This document shows positions 1 through 6,058 of a DNA stretch of 7,416 nucleotides, one piece after another (the stretch's first letter is position 1; each line of letters starts with the position of its first letter). The translations under genes and the position numbers were made by a program. This DNA is from an uncultured Clostridia bacterium. Its GTDB lineage: Bacteria; Bacillota; Clostridia; Christensenellales; CAG-917. Location of the stretch: assembly GCA_947174215.1 (NCBI GenBank), contig CAMWIB010000051.1, forward strand, positions 1 through 7,416. The letters are read 5' to 3'. The notes under the pieces are model-generated. The model made no database searches and was not told the origin of the DNA. It was given only the letters and a program-made list of their open reading frames with translations.

Positions 1-1879
1 AATACGCGGGCTTTAAGAATATCACGGAGTTTTTGGTGATATACACCTTTATCGAGTACGGCTGACCGTGCGACGGCTTTGCGATTGCACGGAAGCTCGG
101 ACGGCGTTCTTCCTCGCCGCCGTACTTTTTGAGTGCGGAGAACAGCTCCGCCTTGTACGTCACACCCTCGGGAACGCCCATCACGTATTTGAGTCTTTCA
201 ACGGGTGAGAAGTTGACGATACAGATGACGTATTCCCCGTCCGCCGCGCGGCGCATAAATGAAATTATGTTCTGCTTGTTGTCGTCAACCACTATCCACT
301 TGAAGCCGTCGTAGCTGCAATCGAGCTGCCAGAGCGACTTGTTTTCAAGGTAGAACGCATTCAAGTCCTTTACGAATTTCTGGAAGGACTTATGGCGCGG
401 ATATCCAAGCAAGAACCAATCAAGAGGTTGCGCGTAGTTCCATTCGATAAACTGCGCAAACTCGTTGCCCATAAAGGTGAGCTTCTTGCCGGGGTGTCCA
501 ATCATATATCCGTAGAACGCCTTCAACTCCTCGAACTTCTGGTCGTAGTCGCCGGGGATTTTGTTTATCATACTGCACTTGCCGTGTACGACCTCGTCGT
601 GGGATATGGGGAGAATATAGTTCTCGCTGTATGCGTAGGTTATCGCAAACGTCAGGTCGTTGTGGTTATCCTTCCTGAAAAACGGGTCGAGGGAGAGATA
701 GTGCAAGCTGTCGTTCATCCAGCCCATATTCCATTTGAAGTTGAAGCCAAGACCTCCGTCGTACGCGGGCTTGGTTATCATCGGATACGCGGTGGATTCC
801 TCCGCTATCGTCAATGCGCCGTGGTACTTTGAAAGTATTGCGGTGTTCATCTGGCGCAGGAAATCTCTTGCTTCGAGGTTATAGTTGCCGCCGTACTGAT
901 TTGCCTGCCACTCGCCGTCCTTTCTGCCGTAGTCGAGATAGAGCATACTTGCAACGGCGTCGCAACGTATTCCGTCCACGTGATACACGTCAAACCAGAA
1001 CATTGCCGCGGAGATGAGGAAGGACTTGACCTCGTTCTTGCCGAAGTCGTAAACCTTCGTACCCCATTCCTTATGCTCGCCCTTGCGTGGGTCGGCGTAC
1101 TCGTAAAGCGGAGTGCCGTCAAAGTTGCTCAGACCGTGTTCGTCGCGCGGGAAGTGCGCAAGCACCCAGTCGAGAATGATACCGATACCTGCTCTATGGC
1201 AACGGTCGATAAACTCCATCAAATCCTTAGGCGTACCGTAGCGCGAGGTGGGGGCGAACATACCCGTCACCTGATAACCCCAGCTACCCTCGAACGGATA
1301 CTCGGTAAGCGGCATAATTTCGATGTGCGTGTATCCCATCTTCTTGACGTAGGGGATAACCTCGTCCGCCATCGCCTTGTAGTTGATAAAGTTGCCGTCG
1401 TCGTATCTGCGCCAGCTTCCGAAGTGCATCTCGTAAATATTCATCGGGCTTCCGTAGGGATTGTAGTTTGCCCTATCCGTCATCCACTTTTTATCCTTCC
1501 AGCGATAGCCGCTCAAATCGTAGAGCTTGGAGGCGTTTGCGGGAGCGGTTTCAAAATGCAAGCCGTACGGGTCGCACTTGAATACGGTCTTACCCTCCTT
1601 AGAGGTGACGGCGTACTTATAGTTGTCGTACTGTTTAAGACCCGCGATAAACGTACACCATATTCCGCCCTCGGACAGTGACATCATATTTGCCTCGGCG
1701 TTCCAGTTGTTGAAATCACCAACGACGGATACGCTCTTAGCATTCGGCGCCCACACGGAGAAATACCATCCGTCAACGCTATTCTCAACACCCTTCACAG
1801 GCGCAAACATCTTATACGCCTGATAGTTTGTTCCCTCGTGGAACAAATAGCAAGCGTAGCTGTCTACGTTCTTCCTCAT
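1..1879 (-). CDS. glgB: 1,4-alpha-glucan branching enzyme (glycogen branching enzyme), 3' end cut by window edge
   Basis: GlgB cuts alpha-1,4 glucan chains and re-attaches the pieces through alpha-1,6 bonds during cytosolic glycogen synthesis. My translation of the minus strand from ATG at 1879 is open for 626 codons to the edge. A CBM48-type domain (about residues 37-60, GWYFSVWAPNAKSV, then GDFNNWN) precedes a GH13 barrel with region I at D237-H242, the nucleophile D307 (GIRCDAVAS), the acid/base E360 (TIAEEST) and the stabiliser D428 (ISHDEVVHGK). Their spacing equals that of E. coli D405/E458/D526 with an offset of 98, so the N1 extension is absent, as in the roughly 630-residue Bacillota enzymes, and only a few codons are missing. 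An SD GAGGGAGG (1883-1890) supports the start. Region I reads DWVLAH where DWVPxH is usual. Other glg genes may follow beyond position 1. Confidence 0.97.
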   Translation of the reverse strand, partial: MRKNVDSYACYLFHEGTNYQAYKMFAPVKGVENSVDGWYFSVWAPNAKSVSVVGDFNNWNAEANMMSLSEGGIWCTFIAGLKQYDNYKYAVTSKEGKTVFKCDPYGLHFETAPANASKLYDLSGYRWKDKKWMTDRANYNPYGSPMNIYEMHFGSWRRYDDGNFINYKAMADEVIPYVKKMGYTHIEIMPLTEYPFEGSWGYQVTGMFAPTSRYGTPKDLMEFIDRCHRAGIGIILDWVLAHFPRDEHGLSNFDGTPLYEYADPRKGEHKEWGTKVYDFGKNEVKSFLISAAMFWFDVYHVDGIRCDAVASMLYLDYGRKDGEWQANQYGGNYNLEARDFLRQMNTAILSKYHGALTIAEESTAYPMITKPAYDGGLGFNFKWNMGWMNDSLHYLSLDPFFRKDNHNDLTFAITYAYSENYILPISHDEVVHGKCSMINKIPGDYDQKFEELKAFYGYMIGHPGKKLTFMGNEFAQFIEWNYAQPLDWFLLGYPRHKSFQKFVKDLNAFYLENKSLWQLDCSYDGFKWIVVDDNKQNIISFMRRAADGEYVICIVNFSPVERLKYVMGVPEGVTYKAELFSALKKYGGEEERRPSFRAIAKPSHGQPYSIKVYITKNSVIFLKPAY

Positions 1880-1939
1880 AAGCCTCCCTCATGCTCGCAA
1901 AGCAAGCCGACTCTATATCGTATTGTATATACTTACATA

Positions 1940-1967
1940 ATTATACTTTGTGTATATTGTAGCAAAT
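1940..1967 (-). promoter_or_regulatory. Candidate glgB promoter
   Basis: On the minus strand a perfect -10 hexamer TATAAT lies at 1940-1945. The best -35 candidates are weak: ATTTGC at 1962-1967 (16-base spacer) or TTGCTA at 1960-1965 (14-base spacer). Transcription would start near 1933 and give a leader of about 54 bases to the ATG at 1879. The leader holds a small hairpin, GCTTGC-TTT-GCGAGC, just upstream of the SD. The weak -35 fits a promoter helped by the A/T-rich upstream DNA or by an activator, which is inference. Confidence 0.4.
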
Positions 1968-1988
1968 AAACATAAAACTTACAATAGA

Positions 1989-2102
1989 TTGCAAAACATT
2001 TTGCAAAAATAGCAAATTTGCAAGCTACAATTTTGAAAAAATGTCAAAAACTCCAAAAATAGCAAAAAAATTTTTGCAAAAATGTGTGTTTTTGCAAAAA
2101 TT
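1989..2102. repeat. A/T-rich array of TTGCAA palindromes and phased A-tracts
   Basis: Five copies of TTGCAA lie at 1989, 2001, 2018, 2074 and 2092. Three sit in TTTTGCAAAA and two of those are perfect 12-bp palindromes TTTTTGCAAAAA (2071-2082 and 2089-2100). AAAAATAGCAAA is repeated directly at 2005-2016 and 2056-2067. A-tracts of 5-7 bases at 2036-2041, 2046-2050, 2055-2059 and 2064-2070 have centres 9 to 10 bases apart, close to one helical turn, which should bend the DNA. The region lies between ispE and glgB, just upstream of the glgB promoter candidate, so it could be a curved upstream element or a regulator-binding array. Simple composition bias cannot be excluded. Confidence 0.65.
2064..2102 (-). 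terminator. Probable intrinsic terminator of ispE (A/U-rich stem)
   Basis: On the minus strand, 34 bases after the ispE stop codon, 14-base arms (2089-2102 and 2069-2082) pair around the 6-base loop CACACA. Seven T follow (2064-2070 read in reverse), overlapping the base of the stem. The stem has only two G/C pairs, so it is much weaker than the two GC-containing terminators at 5705 and 6610. The T-run directly after a long stem is the reason for the call. It overlaps the A-tract array, so the two roles may be mixed. Confidence 0.5.
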
Positions 2103-2135
2103 CAAAATTATAGTATCAGTTCACTGAATCTTTTA

Positions 2136-2945
2136 TCAATTATTCAAGTCAAACAGGTCGTATCTGCCTATTCCTACGACCGCACTTCCACTGCCGCTTA
2201 CCGTCACGAATTTATAGTGTCTGTCAAATCTCATATATGCGCGTTCTATATTCGGATTTAAGTTCATTGCCGCTTTTTCCAAATCGTTTCTCGGGTGTTC
2301 TATCGCACTCGCCACGCTGTCCGGGATATAATCCGTAGCTTTGTAGAGATGCTCATTAGTAGCAAACAGTCTGTCGTATTCCGCATAGCATTTTCCGCTA
2401 TCTGAGCCGCCGTTTACAGTCATAACGCTCATATCCTCGGGGACTTCATCGGGAAGAGGCGTCACGATATCTCCGACGCCCTGCACCCTGCATACGCCGC
2501 CGTAAAGCATACACGCGGTATCACTGCCAAGCGAAACCAAAAACTCGCTATCAAGCTCAGGCTCTTTGCCCATGCTTTTCAGATACGCGCAAACCGCTTT
2601 CAAGGCGGCGACTACGCTTGCTGACGAACCTCCCAAGCCCTGAGAAAGCGGAACGTCCTTATTCAAGCTGAACGAGCCGTATACGCCGAATTTATCCGCG
2701 ATAGCTTTGAGCTTCGGCATAAAAAACTTCAAGAAGCGTTCGCGGTCGAAGAAGAAAACCGAGGAGCGAATCTCTCCAACGGTAACCTCGCTCGCGCCCT
2801 CGATAGGCGTAAACGTCACCTCGTCGTAACACTCACGAAAAGGGCAGACAATCATATCAATTGTATGAAGATTATCTCTCTTCCCCGTTATGGCAAGAGA
2901 TAGGCTGACCTTTGCATATGCGCGCTCACAAAATACGTTTTCCAT
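2136..2945 (-). CDS. ispE: 4-(cytidine 5'-diphospho)-2-C-methyl-D-erythritol kinase (IspE), divergent
   Basis: IspE phosphorylates CDP-methylerythritol with ATP in the cytosolic MEP pathway to isoprenoid precursors. From ATG at 2945 the protein has 269 residues, slightly short of the usual 280-290. GHMP-kinase features in order are the N-terminal strand with catalytic Lys12 (AYAKVSLSLAITGKR), the Gly/Ser phosphate loop at 99-115 (PLSQGLGGSSAS), LGSD at 139-142 with Asp142 matching E. coli Asp141, YGGVCRVQGVGDIVTPLP at 148-165, HPRNDLE at 217-223 and the C-terminal SGSGSAVVG at 250-258. The order and spacing fit IspE better than homoserine or mevalonate kinase, but the loop lacks one Gly and the usual Asp of GGGSSDAA. 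The frame stays open to a TTG at 3011 and another ATG at 2954. I chose 2945 because it puts nine residues before AK, as in the family, and because a promoter overlaps 2954. No SD is visible. Stop is TGA. Confidence 0.84.
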   Translation of the reverse strand: MENVFCERAYAKVSLSLAITGKRDNLHTIDMIVCPFRECYDEVTFTPIEGASEVTVGEIRSSVFFFDRERFLKFFMPKLKAIADKFGVYGSFSLNKDVPLSQGLGGSSASVVAALKAVCAYLKSMGKEPELDSEFLVSLGSDTACMLYGGVCRVQGVGDIVTPLPDEVPEDMSVMTVNGGSDSGKCYAEYDRLFATNEHLYKATDYIPDSVASAIEHPRNDLEKAAMNLNPNIERAYMRFDRHYKFVTVSGSGSAVVGIGRYDLFDLNN

Positions 2946-2952
2946 ATTTGCC

Positions 2953-2981
2953 ATAATATCACATTTATAAATCTTTTTCAA
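2953..2981 (-). promoter_or_regulatory. ispE promoter, predicts a leaderless mRNA
   Basis: On the minus strand TTGAAA (2976-2981) is followed by a 17-base spacer and TATTAT (2953-2958), preceded by an extended -10 TG (TGATATTAT). Transcription should start about seven bases downstream, at 2945-2946, which is the A of the ATG chosen for ispE or its neighbour. The ATG at 2952-2954 overlaps the -10 element and could not then be used. Confidence 0.6.
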
Positions 2982-3067
2982 GACGGCAAATTGCACTGTA
3001 TCAGAACGCAATAATAGCGATTTATTTGAATAGAATGCTTAAATATACTTAATATTGCAAAATGACA

Positions 3068-3096
3068 TTGAAAATAAGCATGATATATATTATAAT
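3068..3096 (+). promoter_or_regulatory. Promoter of the response regulator-kinase operon
   Basis: TTGAAA (3068-3073), a 17-base spacer and a perfect TATAAT (3091-3096) make the best sigma70-type promoter in the window. The start would be near 3103, giving a leader of about 31 bases to the ATG at 3134. The motif TTGCAAAA at 3055-3062 sits directly upstream of the -35 and resembles the repeats upstream of glgB; it is a possible regulator site. The promoter faces away from the ispE promoter at 2953-2981. Confidence 0.8.
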
Positions 3097-3133
3097 GTTC
3101 TTCAACGATTATCAAAAAAATTTGAGGTGCAAG

Positions 3134-3838
3134 ATGAACTTCAACATTCTTCTCGCCGAGGACGACGAGGACATAGTAAAGCTTATAAAGCTGTATCTTG
3201 AAAACGACAGCTTCAATATATTTTGGGCGAAGGACGGAATAGAAGCTTTGGAGCTTTTCAGGCGCGAGAAGATTGACCTTGCGCTTGTAGATATTATGAT
3301 GCCGAGAATGAACGGATACGAGCTTACGAAGAATATCCGCGCAAAGAGCAATATTCCAATCGTGATACTTTCTGCCGCGCACCTTGACAGCGACAAGATT
3401 TTGGGCTTGAACCTCGGCGCGGACGACTATCTCGTAAAGCCGTTCAACCCACTCGAACTCATAGCGCGTATAAACGCACAGCTTCGCAGATTCTATCACC
3501 TCGGCAACGCAAACACATCGGGAACGAGCGAGGACGGCAAGATTGTGGTTGGAGACCTCACTCTCGACACGCACACGCTTACCCTCGAAAAAAGAGGCGA
3601 GCCTATCTCCCTCACCGCAACGGAATACAAAATCCTCGCAATGCTTATGAAGTCGCCGGGGCGCGTATTCACAAAAATGCAGATATACGAGGAAGTCAAC
3701 GGCGACTACTACGCAACTGACGACAATACGATGATGGTGCATATCTCAAACCTTCGTGACAAGATTGAGGACGACGCAAAGAATCCGCGCTATATAAAGA
3801 CCGTCAGAGGACTTGGCTACAAGATTGAAAGACAGTAA
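3134..3838 (+). CDS. OmpR/PhoB-family response regulator transcription factor
   Basis: This is the DNA-binding partner of the sensor kinase that follows. It has 234 residues, the normal length for the family. The receiver domain (1-120) carries the acidic pair D10/D11 (LLAEDDED), the phospho-acceptor D53 (LALVDIMMPRMNG), the switch residue S80 (VILSAA) and K102 (DDYLVKPFNPLEL). A linker at 121-136 leads to a winged-helix effector domain (about 137-232) with SLTATEYKILAMLM, MVHISNLRDKIE and the wing IKTVRGLGYKIE. I chose ATG 3134 because GAGGTG (3124-3129) precedes it and because an ATG at 3062 lies upstream of the promoter's -10. The kinase TTG lies 51 bases after the stop, so the two genes are probably co-transcribed. 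Targets are unknown; the family often regulates its own operon. The final codons (IERQ, stop) are repeated as DNA 65 bases downstream. Confidence 0.97.
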   Translation: MNFNILLAEDDEDIVKLIKLYLENDSFNIFWAKDGIEALELFRREKIDLALVDIMMPRMNGYELTKNIRAKSNIPIVILSAAHLDSDKILGLNLGADDYLVKPFNPLELIARINAQLRRFYHLGNANTSGTSEDGKIVVGDLTLDTHTLTLEKRGEPISLTATEYKILAMLMKSPGRVFTKMQIYEEVNGDYYATDDNTMMVHISNLRDKIEDDAKNPRYIKTVRGLGYKIERQ

Positions 3839-3903
3839 CGAATAATACTAAGGTATAATCAAAATTGATGGATAGCGAGCAAACCGACATTGAAAGACAG
3901 TAA
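3824..3903 (+). repeat. 15-bp direct repeat across the regulator-kinase junction
   Basis: ATTGAAAGACAGTAA occurs at 3824-3838, where it encodes the last codons and the stop of the response regulator. It occurs again at 3889-3903, where it contains the TTG start of the kinase. The copies are 65 bases apart and their flanks do not match. The spacing is not a multiple of three, so the second copy is read in a different frame by the kinase. It looks like a duplication scar, but its origin is unknown. Confidence 0.8.
3868..3903 (+). other. 11-codon ORF overlapping the kinase start (MDSEQTDIERQ)
   Basis: An ATG at 3868 opens an ORF of 11 codons that ends in TAA at 3901-3903, inside the second copy of the 15-bp repeat. 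Its last four codons and stop are therefore identical to those of the response regulator. It is in a different frame from the kinase and overlaps the kinase TTG (3890) by 14 bases. The only SD-like sequence, TAAGG (3849-3853), is about 14 bases upstream, which is too far to be good. It could help kinase translation by coupling, be the remnant of an ATG start displaced by a one-base indel, or be chance. Confidence 0.2.
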
Positions 3904-5626
3904 ACTTAAATTCAAGCATAACGAAACAAACGCGAGCGGCTTAGAAAACGAAGCCGCCGTTTTTGACAATCAAAATCAAAATGCTGAAAACACGACATCT
4001 AATAGTTCGAAATTTCGAAGGAAGCGCAAAACACCGCCCCCGCCCGTCGTATATATTGACAACCGTAGCTTCCTTGCCCTACTCATACGCTCGTTTGTAT
4101 CCTTTATGTTTATCATAATTTTGAGTATGGCGCTCGTATTCGTATTTGCGTTTTGGGCGAACAACCATGGCACTGTGTTTAGGAATAAGCGCACCATATC
4201 CAACTTTGACGACTCGCTTAGAAAAGGAAAGTATTCCGATATTCCCGTAAGTAGGCTATACGGCAAAAACGGCTGGCTCTCAATTGTAGACGAACAAGGC
4301 AATTTTGTATACTCGTCCGACGGCGAAGAGCGCAGTTATACCCTTTCCGAACTCGAATGTATACATGACTATGGCTCGGATGAAACGATACTTATACAGA
4401 GCTACAAAATGGAGAGCGACGGCTATAATCATCTTATATCGCGCATAGACAGCGACGGCACTCGGCAATATCTCTTGCTTGACGCAGATTTGCGTATTCT
4501 ATTAGGCTCAATCACAACAGCAAAGACGCAATTTACCGAGAAGGAGCTTGACCTTTACACCTACAATTCCAGCCACGACGGCGTAGTCATAGAAAAGTAT
4601 TATTTCACCCACAACGACGAGGGCTATTACGCAGTATATCTTGACGAAAACAATGAATCAGGCGTAACGCCATATTTATTCCTTATCATCATAGCAGTTG
4701 GAGGTTTGGCGCTTCTTATCGCCTCGCTTGCGCTGTACATCAAATACATCAACAAACACGTGCAGAAACCCCTTAAAGCGCTTAGCCAAGCTATGACGGA
4801 CTTCGCGCAGAACGGCTACCGTGAAAAGCTGACATATAGAGGTTCTAAGGAATTTGAACAGCTTGTAGACAGCTTCAATGAAATGGTGTCACTGCTCAAC
4901 GCGTCGGAAACTCAGCGTACGCAACTCGAACAGGACAGACAGCGTATGCTCGCAGGTCTATCCCACGACCTCAAAACGCCTATAACCGTCATACAGGGCT
5001 TTTCAAAGGCTATGCGCGACGGACTCGTAAGCGACGACGAAAAACAAAAATATCTCAATCTCATACTCACCAAATCTGAAAGTATGGGCGTACTGATAAA
5101 CGGCTTTTACGAGTACAGCAAGCTCGACCATCCCGACTTCAAGCTATCCGTTGTTGACGCTGACGTAGCCGAGTTTGCCCGTACCTACATCGCAAGCATA
5201 TACGACGAGTTCGAGCTTAACGGCTTCAACCTCGACGTCGATATAACAGAGGAAAAGCTCATCTGCGAGATAGACAAGCAACAGCTCACCCGCGTATTTG
5301 AAAATCTTACGGGCAACTTCTTCAAGTACACTCCAACCGACTCCACCTTCTTCTTGCGCATAAAAAAGGTAGGCTCGCACGCTCTTATCATCGTTGCGGA
5401 CAACGGCGCGGGAATACCCAAGGATATGAACGACGACATATTCGCCCCCTTCGTAGTCGGCGAGCAATCGCGTAGCCGTCAAGGCTCGGGACTTGGACTT
5501 GCCGTCTGCAAAAAGATAATCAACGCCCACGGCGGCAACATAATTTTGAGCAATACTCCAATCAAGGGATACAACACCCAGTTTGAAATCACCCTACCGC
5601 TGAAAGAAACAAACAAAACATTATAA
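3890..5626 (+). CDS. Membrane sensor histidine kinase, HAMP-HisKA-HATPase
   Basis: This kinase should autophosphorylate on His and pass the phosphate to D53 of the upstream regulator. Its 578 residues comprise an unusual polar N-terminal tail (1-60; Asn/Gln/Ser-rich, then RRKRK and four Pro), TM1 (about 61-89), an extracytoplasmic sensor region (about 90-259, not recognised, possibly Cache/PAS-like), TM2 (about 260-284), HAMP (to about 337), a dimerisation domain with phospho-His H359 (LAGLSHDLKTPITV), and an ATPase domain with N-box N472/N476 (ENLTGNFFKYT), G1 DNGAGIP (504-510), F-box IFAPF and G2 GSGLGLAV (532-539). The start is uncertain. The frame has a TGA at 3866 and no ATG until codon 73 inside TM1, so TTG 3890 is chosen; its SD is weak. 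A TATAAT at 3854-3859 without a good -35 could be an internal promoter. The ligand cannot be inferred. Confidence 0.95.
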   Translation: MKDSKLKFKHNETNASGLENEAAVFDNQNQNAENTTSNSSKFRRKRKTPPPPVVYIDNRSFLALLIRSFVSFMFIIILSMALVFVFAFWANNHGTVFRNKRTISNFDDSLRKGKYSDIPVSRLYGKNGWLSIVDEQGNFVYSSDGEERSYTLSELECIHDYGSDETILIQSYKMESDGYNHLISRIDSDGTRQYLLLDADLRILLGSITTAKTQFTEKELDLYTYNSSHDGVVIEKYYFTHNDEGYYAVYLDENNESGVTPYLFLIIIAVGGLALLIASLALYIKYINKHVQKPLKALSQAMTDFAQNGYREKLTYRGSKEFEQLVDSFNEMVSLLNASETQRTQLEQDRQRMLAGLSHDLKTPITVIQGFSKAMRDGLVSDDEKQKYLNLILTKSESMGVLINGFYEYSKLDHPDFKLSVVDADVAEFARTYIASIYDEFELNGFNLDVDITEEKLICEIDKQQLTRVFENLTGNFFKYTPTDSTFFLRIKKVGSHALIIVADNGAGIPKDMNDDIFAPFVVGEQSRSRQGSGLGLAVCKKIINAHGGNIILSNTPIKGYNTQFEITLPLKETNKTL

Positions 5627-5704
5627 TATTCAAGTCGGCTTATCCATTAAGCAAAATAGATTGAATACCATAAAGATTAAGTTGAGTATTTTTATTACAA
5701 TATA

Positions 5705-5741
5705 AAATAAACGGCAGTCCGCAAATGACTGCCGTTTATTT
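5705..5741. terminator. Bidirectional intrinsic terminator between kinase and small gene
   Basis: Two perfect 14-base arms (AAATAAACGGCAGT at 5705-5718 and its complement at 5728-5741) enclose a 9-base loop. The G/C core is flanked by A-rich and T-rich ends, so it works on both strands. It ends the regulator-kinase operon, 78 bases after the kinase stop, and the minus-strand gene at 5800-5982. The 5627-5704 spacer is A/T-rich with no convincing gene. Confidence 0.93.
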
Positions 5742-5748
5742 ATGCGGA

Positions 5749-5802
5749 TTATCTGCGCCACTTGTGCAAATCAATTATATGTATTGCTTGCGCTTCTGAC
5801 TA
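5749..5802 (-). other. In-frame extension after the TAG of the small gene
   Basis: Directly after the TAG at 5800-5802 the same frame stays open for 16 codons (SEAQAIHIIDLHKWRR) and ends in TAA at 5749-5751, eight bases before the terminator arm. The peptide looks protein-like. It may be the original C-terminus cut off by a CAG-to-TAG change, a readthrough extension, or an open frame by chance. TAG is not used as a stop by any other complete gene here (TAA four times, TGA once). Confidence 0.35.
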
Positions 5803-5982
5803 TCTGCATTCTTTGACGGCAATCTTAAACACTTGCCCGTTGTCAAACAGCACCTTCAATTCGCTTCCATTTTCAATAAATCTTGCAAAATATAAATCCT
5901 GCATAGCGTACTTTATATCCCATACTATGCCCTGTTCATCACAGGAATTATTTGCTACGTTTTTAGCCTTTTGTTCTTCCAT
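5800..5982 (-). CDS. Small hypothetical protein (60 aa), possibly DUF2442-like at its C-terminus
   Basis: I do not recognise this gene with certainty. It is a small soluble protein of 60 residues without a signal peptide or membrane segment. The polar N-terminus (MEEQKAKNVANNS) leads to WDIKYAMQDLYFARF and then ELKVLFDNGQVFKIAV (41-56). That last part resembles the beta strands of DUF2442-type proteins, which have a 'FDNGE' turn; this is a weak memory-based match. Coding is supported by a near-perfect SD, GGAGGT (5988-5993), five bases from the ATG, by a promoter candidate at 6030-6058 and by a terminator at 5705-5741. It is divergent from the double-HTH regulator, so it may be that regulator's target. 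The stop is TAG and the frame continues for 16 codons beyond it, so the true protein may have 76-77 residues. Confidence 0.75.
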   Translation of the reverse strand: MEEQKAKNVANNSCDEQGIVWDIKYAMQDLYFARFIENGSELKVLFDNGQVFKIAVKECR

Positions 5983-6006
5983 AAACTACCTCCGAATTTA
6001 ATGAAT

Positions 6007-6016
6007 ATACGCGTAT
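6007..6016. promoter_or_regulatory. Palindrome ATACGCGTAT, candidate operator
   Basis: This perfect 10-bp palindrome lies between the divergent small gene and the double-HTH gene. It falls just downstream of the start expected from the minus-strand promoter at 6030-6058. Its G/C core stands out in A/T-rich DNA. Binding by the neighbouring XRE-type regulator is a guess from position; 10-bp palindromes also arise by chance. Confidence 0.3.
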
Positions 6017-6029
6017 TTCTTTACTAATA

Positions 6030-6058
6030 ATGATACGGTCTGCCTCGACAAAATGCAA
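6030..6058 (-). promoter_or_regulatory. Candidate promoter of the small minus-strand gene
   Basis: On the minus strand TTGCAT (6053-6058), a 17-base spacer and TATCAT (6030-6035) form a fair sigma70-type promoter. Transcription would start near 6023 and leave a leader of about 40 bases with the SD at 5988-5993. The promoter overlaps the leader hairpin proposed for the double-HTH gene on the other strand. No clear promoter was found for that gene. Confidence 0.45.

Noticed and set aside
392..1681. Long plus-strand open frames (392-832 and 980-1681)
   Set aside because: They lie opposite glgB, whose frame has conserved GH13 motifs with correct spacing. They have no SD and no recognisable domain, and are explained by glgB codon bias.
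1989..2100. TTGCAA repeats as a CRISPR-like array
   Set aside because: The units are too short (6-12 bases), spacing is irregular (12, 17, 56 and 18 bases), and no cas gene is present.
3062..3133. Upstream start (ATG 3062) for the response regulator
   Set aside because: It lies upstream of the consensus -10 at 3091-3096 and would add 24 non-family residues. ATG 3134 has an SD and gives the normal length.
2978..3742. 254-codon minus-strand open frame opposite the response regulator
   Set aside because: The response regulator has all family residues on the plus strand. The antisense frame has no SD or family features and runs through the divergent promoter region.
3825..3859. TTGAAA (3825-3830) with TATAAT (3854-3859) as a kinase promoter
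   Set aside because: The spacer is 23 bases, too long for a sigma70-type promoter, and a 17-base spacing gives only GACAGT as -35. TATAAT alone is not enough.
5637..5650. TTATCCATT as a DnaA box or origin
   Set aside because: It is a single imperfect match to TTATCCACA, without a cluster or dnaA/dnaN nearby.
5762..6001. 79-codon plus-strand open frame
   Set aside because: It overlaps the minus-strand small gene, which has a near-perfect SD, promoter and terminator. The plus frame lacks an SD and has an improbable Cys/Ser/Leu-rich composition.
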